DNA of 13,685 nucleotides. It comes from Parafilimonas sp. Its GTDB lineage: Bacteria > Bacteroidota > Bacteroidia > Chitinophagales > Chitinophagaceae. The position numbers and the translations under genes were made by a program. The stretch is taken from assembly GCA_025927795.1 (NCBI GenBank), contig JAICKT010000079.1, positions 1 through 13,685 of the forward strand. Direction: 5' to 3'. This document shows, one piece after another, positions 5,772 through 11,247 of the stretch. The notes beneath the pieces are model-generated. The model had not been told where the DNA came from. It saw only the letters and a program-made list of their open reading frames with translations, and did not search any database. The first letter of the stretch is position 1. Each line of letters opens with the position of its first letter.

Positions 5772-6611
5772 ATGAGTACAGCAACTATATCAGCAGCAGA
5801 AATTAATAAACTACGCCAGGCAACAGGCGCCGGCATGATGGATTGCCGCAAAGCATTAACAGAAACAAACGGAGATTTTGAAGCAGCTATTGACTGGCTG
5901 CGTAAGCAAGGACAAAAAGTGGCTGCAAAACGCAGTGACCGTGAAGCAAGAGAAGGTGTTGTGCTTGCAAAAACAACGGATAATAATAAATCAGGAATTA
6001 TTGTTTGCGTGAGCTGCGAAACAGATTTCGTTTCAAAGAATGCAGACTTTGTTGCCTTTGCACAAAGCATTGCAGATGCAGCAATAAAAAATAATACAAA
6101 AAATATTGATGAATTAAATGCAGCAGATGTAAACGGCTCTAAAGTTTCAGATTTAGTAAATGATAAGCTGGCATCCATTGGTGAAAAAATCGGCATTACA
6201 AAATTTGAAAGAATTGATGCGCCTTATGTTGCTTCATATATTCATGGTGCAAACAGAATGGGTGTCTTAGTTGGTTTGAATAAAGATGCAGCAGAAGCAG
6301 GAAAAGATATTGCCATGCAGATTGCAGCAATGAATCCTGTTGCTGTTGATGCAGCTTCAGTACCGGCAGAAACAATAGAACGCGAAAGAAATATTGCCAT
6401 CGATCAAATGAAACAAGACCCGAAAATGGCTGGAAAAACTGATGAAATGCTTGGTAAAATTGCGCAGGGAAAACTTAATTCATTTTTTAAAGAACAAACA
6501 TTATTGGCGCAGGCTTTTGTAAAAGATGGAAGTAAAAGTGTTGAAGATTATTTGAAAAGTGTTGATACAGATTTAAAAGTTATAGAATTTAAAAGAGTTG
6601 CTTTAGGTTAA
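5772..6611 (+). CDS. tsf: Translation elongation factor Ts
   Basis: This 279-residue cytosolic protein is the guanine-nucleotide exchange factor that reloads EF-Tu with GTP. An N-terminal UBA-like domain (about residues 5-50) carries INKLRQATGAGMMDCRKAL and DFEAAIDWLRKQG. Next come the conserved CETDFVSKNADFVAFA segment and two dimerisation-type subdomains; YIHGANRMGVLVGLN is near residue 160, and the second subdomain includes AMQIAAMNPVAV. The length matches family members of about 275-290 residues. It follows rpsB in the usual order, but an intrinsic terminator intervenes, and it is translated from an unusually good Shine-Dalgarno site. It ends 15 bp before a strong terminator hairpin. pyrH and frr, common followers elsewhere, are absent here. 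Confidence 0.97.
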   Translation: MSTATISAAEINKLRQATGAGMMDCRKALTETNGDFEAAIDWLRKQGQKVAAKRSDREAREGVVLAKTTDNNKSGIIVCVSCETDFVSKNADFVAFAQSIADAAIKNNTKNIDELNAADVNGSKVSDLVNDKLASIGEKIGITKFERIDAPYVASYIHGANRMGVLVGLNKDAAEAGKDIAMQIAAMNPVAVDAASVPAETIERERNIAIDQMKQDPKMAGKTDEMLGKIAQGKLNSFFKEQTLLAQAFVKDGSKSVEDYLKSVDTDLKVIEFKRVALG

Positions 6612-6625
6612 ATTTTTAACCTCAT

Positions 6626-6665
6626 AAAAGCAAAAGGGAGTGAGTAATCATTCCCTTTTGCTTTT
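6626..6665. terminator. Strong bidirectional terminator between tsf and lon
   Basis: The arms 6626-6643 and 6648-6665 pair over 18 positions, including one G-U pair in the plus-strand RNA, closed by a GUAA (GNRA-type) tetraloop. The outer arms are A- and T-rich (AAAAGC / GCTTTT), so both orientations end in a U-rich tract. It lies 15 bp after tsf and 18 bp after the lon stop on the other strand, and thus serves both convergent genes. Confidence 0.85.
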
Positions 6666-6683
6666 AGATTATTTTTTATTGAA

Positions 6684-9083
6684 TTAATACTGCAAAGCAA
6701 TATCAACTACCTGTTGCATATTTTTTACGTAATGAAAATTGATGCCTTTAATAAAATTGCCATCAATTTCTTTTACATCCTTTTCATTAGCTGCACACAT
6801 TAAAATTTCTTTTAAGCCTGCGCGCTTTGCAGCCAGCACTTTTTCTTTTATTCCGCCAACGGGTAATACTTGCCCGCGCAAAGTAATTTCTCCGGTCATC
6901 GCTAAATATGGTTTAATTTTTTTACCTGTAAATGCAGACGCTAATGAACTCAGCATTGTTACACCTGCACTAGGCCCATCTTTCGGTACAGCACCTTCAG
7001 GCACATGAATATGAATATTTTTTTTGCCGAATACTGAAGGATCAATACCATATTTTTTTGCATTCGCCTGCAAATAGCTTAATGCCGTTGAAGCGCTTTC
7101 CTTCATTACATTACCCAAATTTCCTGTAAGTTTTAATTCGCCTTTACCTTCACTTAAAATTGTTTCAATAAAAAGAATATCGCCGCCAACATACGTCCAT
7201 GCAAGTCCAACAGCAACACCAGGAATATTTGCTGTCTTATAAATTTCATTACTGTATTTCTGCGTGCCTAAAATTCTTTCAATATCATGCAAAGAAATAG
7301 TTGGTGCAATTTTATTTCGAATGGAATATTCTTTTGCCTTGTTGCGCATGATAGATGCAAGCTGCCTGTCTAACTCACGCACACCACTTTCTCGTGTATA
7401 ATTTTCAATAACTTTTTGTAAAACTTTATCGCTTATTTTCAAATTAAGATTACACAAGCCATGCGCTTCTTTTTGTTTGGGAACAAGATGCCGCTGCGCA
7501 ATCTGAATTTTTTCTTCTACCGCATAACCGCTTAAATCAATTATCTCTAAACGATCACGCAAAGCAGGTTGTATATTCTGAACATTATTTGCTGTTGCGA
7601 TAAACAGCACTCTGCTTAAATCATATTCAAGCTCAAGATAATTATCATAAAATGTATGATTCTGTTCAGGGTCTAAAACTTCAAGTAAAGCAGAAGAAGG
7701 GTCGCCGCGAAAATCAGTGCCTACTTTATCTATCTCATCCAGTACCATTAAAGGGTTAGATGTTTTTATTTTCCTGATGTTTTGAATGATGCGTCCCGGC
7801 ATTGCGCCAATATAGGTTTTGCGATGACCTCGTATTTCACTTTCATCATGCAAACCACCCAAACTAACTCGCACATATTTTCTGCCGATTGCATGTGCAA
7901 TACTTCTGCCCAAAGATGTTTTACCAATTCCCGGGGCACCTGTAAAACAAAGAATAGGGCTTTTCATATCGCCCTTTAATTTTAAAACAGCGATGTATTC
8001 AAGAATGCGCTCTTTAATTTTTTTCATGCCGTAATGATCAGCATCTAAAATTTTTGAAGCGTGCTTTAAATCATAATTATCTTTTGTGTATTCATTCCAG
8101 GGCAAATCAAGCAATAAGTCAAGATGATTATAAATAACAGAAAAATCAGGTGTTGACGGATGCATTCTTTCAAGCTTTGCGATATTGCTTTTAAACATTT
8201 CTTTTGCAGCATCAGACCATTTTTTAGCTTCTGCTTTTTTCTTCATCTCTGCAATCTCACGATCATTCGTATCGCCGCCTAATTCATCTTTAATACTTTT
8301 TAATTGCTGCTGTAAAAAATATTCACGTTGCTGTTTATCAATCTCAGTACGGGTTTTGGTTGTTACTTTATTTTTTAATTCAGCAAATTGTAATTCTTTG
8401 TGAAGTAGCTCAATTAATCTTTCTGCGCGAAGTTTTAAATCATCAATTTCAAGTAAGCTTTGTTTATCGTTTACATCTGTATTTAAATTATTACTTACAA
8501 AATTTACAAGAAACGAAGGGCTTTCAATATTTTTTAAAATGATGGAAGCCTCCGCAGGCATGTTTGGTGAAATCTGAATTATCTGCGAAGCCAAATCTTT
8601 TATTGAACCTGCATGTGCGTCGAATTGTTCATCAGGCTGCAATTCATCATCACCCAAAACAACAATAGTAGCCATGTAATAAGGGTCTGATTGAATTACT
8701 TCACTAACGCGAAATCTTTTTTTGCCCTGTATGATGATTGTTGTACCGCCATCGGGCATTTTAATAAGCTTTACAATTTTTGCAACGGTTCCGATAAGGC
8801 ACATATCTTCCGGAGAAGGATCTTCTACATTGGAATCTTTCTGTGAAAGAACACCGATTAATTTATCTTTTTTGTAAGCTTCTGTAACCGCTTTAATACT
8901 TTTATCTCTGCCAACGGTTATTGGCAAAACAACACCGGGAAAAAGTACTGTGTTTCTTAAAGGCAATAAAGGCAATGTATCTGGAACAACAAGATTTTTG
9001 TCTTGTTCATCGGTTTCATTTAATGGAATTATCGGCAGAAATTCTGCATCTTCATCTGAAAGCATAAATTGATTCATCTTCAT
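6684..9083 (-). CDS. lon: ATP-dependent Lon protease
   Basis: This 799-residue cytosolic AAA+ serine protease degrades misfolded and regulatory proteins as a hexamer. Order of domains: the N-terminal substrate-binding LON domain (about residues 35-235, starting LPLLPLRNTVLFPG), a coiled-coil helical region around 240-320 (QQREYFLQQQLKSIKDELG), the AAA+ module with Walker A GAPGIGKT at 382-389, Walker B MVLDEID at 446-452, and the C-terminal protease domain. The catalytic dyad is Ser705 in GPSAGV and Lys748 in GGIKEK. The length fits typical LonA. ATG 9083 is chosen; a TTG four codons upstream and a second ATG at 9077 are alternatives. It is convergent with tsf and divergent from the VOC gene. 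Confidence 0.97.
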   Translation of the reverse strand: MKMNQFMLSDEDAEFLPIIPLNETDEQDKNLVVPDTLPLLPLRNTVLFPGVVLPITVGRDKSIKAVTEAYKKDKLIGVLSQKDSNVEDPSPEDMCLIGTVAKIVKLIKMPDGGTTIIIQGKKRFRVSEVIQSDPYYMATIVVLGDDELQPDEQFDAHAGSIKDLASQIIQISPNMPAEASIILKNIESPSFLVNFVSNNLNTDVNDKQSLLEIDDLKLRAERLIELLHKELQFAELKNKVTTKTRTEIDKQQREYFLQQQLKSIKDELGGDTNDREIAEMKKKAEAKKWSDAAKEMFKSNIAKLERMHPSTPDFSVIYNHLDLLLDLPWNEYTKDNYDLKHASKILDADHYGMKKIKERILEYIAVLKLKGDMKSPILCFTGAPGIGKTSLGRSIAHAIGRKYVRVSLGGLHDESEIRGHRKTYIGAMPGRIIQNIRKIKTSNPLMVLDEIDKVGTDFRGDPSSALLEVLDPEQNHTFYDNYLELEYDLSRVLFIATANNVQNIQPALRDRLEIIDLSGYAVEEKIQIAQRHLVPKQKEAHGLCNLNLKISDKVLQKVIENYTRESGVRELDRQLASIMRNKAKEYSIRNKIAPTISLHDIERILGTQKYSNEIYKTANIPGVAVGLAWTYVGGDILFIETILSEGKGELKLTGNLGNVMKESASTALSYLQANAKKYGIDPSVFGKKNIHIHVPEGAVPKDGPSAGVTMLSSLASAFTGKKIKPYLAMTGEITLRGQVLPVGGIKEKVLAAKRAGLKEILMCAANEKDVKEIDGNFIKGINFHYVKNMQQVVDIALQY

Positions 9084-9138
9084 AATCTTTTTCAAAGTCA
9101 GTTTGTCATCAAATAAGAAAAAAATAAAACATCAAGTG

Positions 9139-9146
9139 CGAAGGTA
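9139..9146 (-). promoter_or_regulatory. Candidate -7 box for lon
   Basis: On the minus strand this reads TACCTTCG followed by CACTTG, one mismatch from TAnnTTTG and of a form common in Bacteroidota promoters. It lies 55 bp upstream of the lon ATG. No TTG at the expected -33 spacing was found. No heat-shock-type operator is evident in the 194-bp gap to the VOC gene. Confidence 0.4.
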
Positions 9147-9277
9147 AATGGGTTCAATTTAAATGCCAGACGAAAAAAACATTCATATTTGTCCATAATT
9201 GTCTGTTTTCTAAACAAATTTTTTAAAACACTGTTACCAGGTTGTATTTAATTGTTTCGAAAATTTAAATTTAAAAC

Positions 9278-9655
9278 ATGAAAGCAAAAAAATTTATCAG
9301 AAGCGCTCCACAACTTCCGGTAAAAAATTTAAAAGAAACACTTGAATTTTACCGCGATGTTCTTGGCTTTTATGATGTATGGGTATTTGGTGATAAAGAT
9401 GGAGGTATAAGAAGAGATGAGATGCGGCTTTTATTTGCAGAGGATGAAAATTTTGCAAATGCTATCAATAACGATAAGCATCGTTTGCCGCTTATGTGGT
9501 TTGTAGAAAATATTGATGAAACTTATAATGAATTTAAAGAAAGAAAAATTGAAATTGCTGATACGCTAAAAACACATCAGTACGGTTTAAGAGAATTTGC
9601 TTTTATTGATATTAACGGTTATTACATTCGTGTGGCAGAACAAACTGAGAAATAA
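9278..9655 (+). CDS. VOC-superfamily protein (glyoxalase/bleomycin-resistance fold)
   Basis: This 125-residue protein is a single VOC unit made of two beta-alpha-beta-beta-beta modules. The first module begins SAPQLPVKNLKETLEFYRDVLGF and the second holds LPLMWFVENIDETYNEFKERK; the protein ends with FIDINGYYIRVAE, the usual last strand with Glu121. The RRDEMRLLF strand resembles bleomycin-binding relatives rather than true glyoxalase I, and the metal-ligand His/Glu set is not fully visible. Enzymatic or binding role is therefore open. An ATG at 9278 follows an AT-rich leader; CATATTTG at 9184-9191 is a one-mismatch -7 candidate about 87 bp upstream. It is convergent with the thiolase gene, separated by only 3 bp with no terminator. 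Confidence 0.8.
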   Translation: MKAKKFIRSAPQLPVKNLKETLEFYRDVLGFYDVWVFGDKDGGIRRDEMRLLFAEDENFANAINNDKHRLPLMWFVENIDETYNEFKERKIEIADTLKTHQYGLREFAFIDINGYYIRVAEQTEK

Positions 9656-9658
9656 TTT

Positions 9659-10849
9659 TTATAATCCTTCATAAATAATTGCAGCACCTTGTCCAACGCC
9701 TACACACATTGTTGCTAATCCATATTTAGAATTTCTTCTTTTCATTTCATGCAAAAGCGTTGCAGAAATTCTTGAACCGCTGCAGCCAAGCGGATGACCA
9801 ATAGCAATAGAGCCACCATTTACATTTACTTTATTTTTATCGAGTTCAAGTTCATTAATGCATGCAAGTGATTGCGCCGCGAATGCTTCATTCAATTCAA
9901 TCAAATCTAAATCTGCAACATTTAAGTTTGCTCTTATTAATGCTTTTTGTGTTGCAGGCACAGGACCGATTCCCATAATAGCCGGGTCAACACCTGCTAC
10001 TGCCATGCTTTTAATTTTTGCAAATGGTGTTAAGTTGAAAGTTTTTACCGCTTCTTCACTTGCTAATAATAATGCAGCAGCGCCATCATTTATTCCGGAG
10101 GAGTTTCCTGCTGTAACAGTTCCATCTTTTACAAATGCAGGTTTTAAAGCTGCTATCTTTTCGAGTGAAGTTTGGCGCGGATGTTCATCCTGCGAAAACC
10201 ATGTGATTAACCTATCGTGAATCATTTCAACGGCAACAATTTCATCTTCCCATTTATTTTCTTTCAGTGCAGTAAAATATTTTTGTTGTGATGCCAATGC
10301 AAATTCATCCTGTTGTTCACGACTAATATTAAATTGCTTTGCAACGTTCTCTGCCGTTTCACCCATTGAATATGGATAATACATTTGCACTAATGCTTTG
10401 TTGGTAAAACGCCATCCTATTGTTGAATCAACCATTTCAGGTTTACGATTAAAAGCGCCTTCACTTTTCAGCATTACAAACGGCGCTCTCGTCATACTTT
10501 CAACGCCGCCGGCAATGTATAACATTCCTTCGCCGCACATAATTGCACGTGCGGCATGCATAATAGAATCAAGTCCGCTTGCACATAAACGATTCACAGT
10601 GCAGCCAGCAACTGTAACCGGCAAGCCTGCAATTAATGCAGCCATTCGTGCAACGTTACGATTGTCTTCACCCGCCTGGTTTGCATCGCCTGCAATTACA
10701 TCTTCAATTTCTTTTACATCAACAGGATTTCTATTTAGCAAAGCTGTAATTACATGCGCCAATAAATCATCCGGACGAATTGAACTTAATCTCCCACCAT
10801 ATTTTCCAACAGGTGTGCGCACTGCATCTATTATATAACAATTGTTCAT
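9659..10849 (-). CDS. Thiolase, 3-oxoadipyl-CoA thiolase (PcaF/PaaJ) type
   Basis: This 396-residue thiolase cleaves a 3-oxoacyl-CoA with CoA to release acetyl-CoA. The active site is complete: nucleophile Cys89 in NRLCASG, His352 in IGHPLG and Cys382 in CVGVGQG, with NEAFAAQ between. AGEDNRNVARMA near residue 59, GGVESMTRAPFV and STIGWRF strongly resemble the PcaF/PaaJ branch, which ends aromatic (beta-ketoadipate or phenylacetate) catabolism by forming succinyl-CoA and acetyl-CoA. General fatty-acid thiolases are an alternative, as no aromatic-pathway neighbour is in the window. The start at ATG 10849 gives the normal MNNCYIIDAVRTPVG beginning. An in-frame extension to 10939 would only translate the promoter and the palindromic repeat. 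Confidence 0.92.
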   Translation of the reverse strand: MNNCYIIDAVRTPVGKYGGRLSSIRPDDLLAHVITALLNRNPVDVKEIEDVIAGDANQAGEDNRNVARMAALIAGLPVTVAGCTVNRLCASGLDSIMHAARAIMCGEGMLYIAGGVESMTRAPFVMLKSEGAFNRKPEMVDSTIGWRFTNKALVQMYYPYSMGETAENVAKQFNISREQQDEFALASQQKYFTALKENKWEDEIVAVEMIHDRLITWFSQDEHPRQTSLEKIAALKPAFVKDGTVTAGNSSGINDGAAALLLASEEAVKTFNLTPFAKIKSMAVAGVDPAIMGIGPVPATQKALIRANLNVADLDLIELNEAFAAQSLACINELELDKNKVNVNGGSIAIGHPLGCSGSRISATLLHEMKRRNSKYGLATMCVGVGQGAAIIYEGL

Positions 10850-10867
10850 TGTTTGAAATTTATAAAG

Positions 10868-10896
10868 ACCTAACAGGTTTTGAAAACCTGTTAGGT
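10868..10896. repeat. 29-bp palindromic repeat in the thiolase 5' leader
   Basis: ACCTAACAGGTTTT at 10868-10881 is the exact reverse complement of the arm at 10883-10896, around a single central base at 10882. From memory, this AACCTGTTAGGT palindrome is a high-copy dispersed element in many Bacteroidota genomes. It lies 18 bp upstream of the thiolase start and just downstream of a perfect -7 box, so it would be transcribed as a hairpin. Confidence 0.8.
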
Positions 10897-10911
10897 TTGT
10901 TTGAGCGGTTG

Positions 10912-10919
10912 CAAATATA
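10912..10919 (-). promoter_or_regulatory. Candidate -7 box for the thiolase gene
   Basis: The minus strand reads TATATTTG followed by CAACCG, an exact match to TAnnTTTG. Transcription would begin near 10905, giving a leader of about 56 nt that contains the 29-bp palindrome. A TTG at normal -33 spacing is not evident; the nearest is 27 bp upstream. Confidence 0.5.
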
Positions 10920-11247
10920 GACTGGTTTTTATTTTTCACTAATCAGCAAAAAAGTACAGACATTAGATAATTTTTGGGTTGATGAACTGTTTACTTTTAA
11001 GCATTCTAATTATATAGCAAGAAAAATTATGACTATACTCAAATTTTATTTTATCATGTCATGATGAATGAAATAGTTTTAAACTTTGAACGTCATTTCG
11101 ACGATAGGAGAAATCTCTGATAGTTTTTACAGTTTCATATTCGAGAGATGTCTCGATACCTCGACATGACGGTATAAATGCGATTATTATTTTTAGTTAT
11201 AATTAAGTAAGATATTATTTTGAATTGCATTCATTAAAACTTTTCTC
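10920..11247. other. Intergenic region between divergent thiolase and GH31 genes
   Basis: These 328 bp hold no credible open reading frame or RNA gene. The part at 10920-11090 is AT-rich with no recognisable element beyond a short 11-bp near-palindrome TCATGTCATGA at 11054-11064. The segment 11091-11171 is the inverted-repeat element listed separately. The last 76 bp before the GH31 start are very AT-rich, and no exact TAnnTTTG box is present. No operator for a sugar regulator could be identified. Confidence 0.6.
11091..11171. repeat. 81-bp MITE-like inverted repeat
   Basis: The ends are inverted copies: CGTCATTTCGA at 11091-11101 matches the reverse complement of the right end at 11161-11171 (CGTCATGTCGA) with one mismatch. 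Inside are a second pair of related arms, GAGAAATCTC and GAGATGTCTC. The whole could fold into one long hairpin. From memory, the CGTCATTTCGAC...GAGAAATCTC pattern is a widespread non-coding dispersed repeat in Bacteroidota. No clear target-site duplication flanks it. Confidence 0.75.

Noticed and set aside
9084..9095. TTG start for lon four codons upstream of the ATG
   Set aside because: An ATG at 9083 in the same frame is the normal choice and no Shine-Dalgarno favours the TTG; the difference is only four residues.
9261..9272. Perfect palindrome AAATTTAAATTT before the VOC gene
   Set aside because: It is pure A/T in an AT-rich leader, expected by chance and not matching a known operator.
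10850..10939. 30-residue N-terminal extension of the thiolase
   Set aside because: It would begin at a non-ATG codon and translate a promoter-like box and a dispersed palindrome (giving residues like NLTGFQNLLGL); thiolases begin at the MNNCYIIDAVRTPVG-type sequence.
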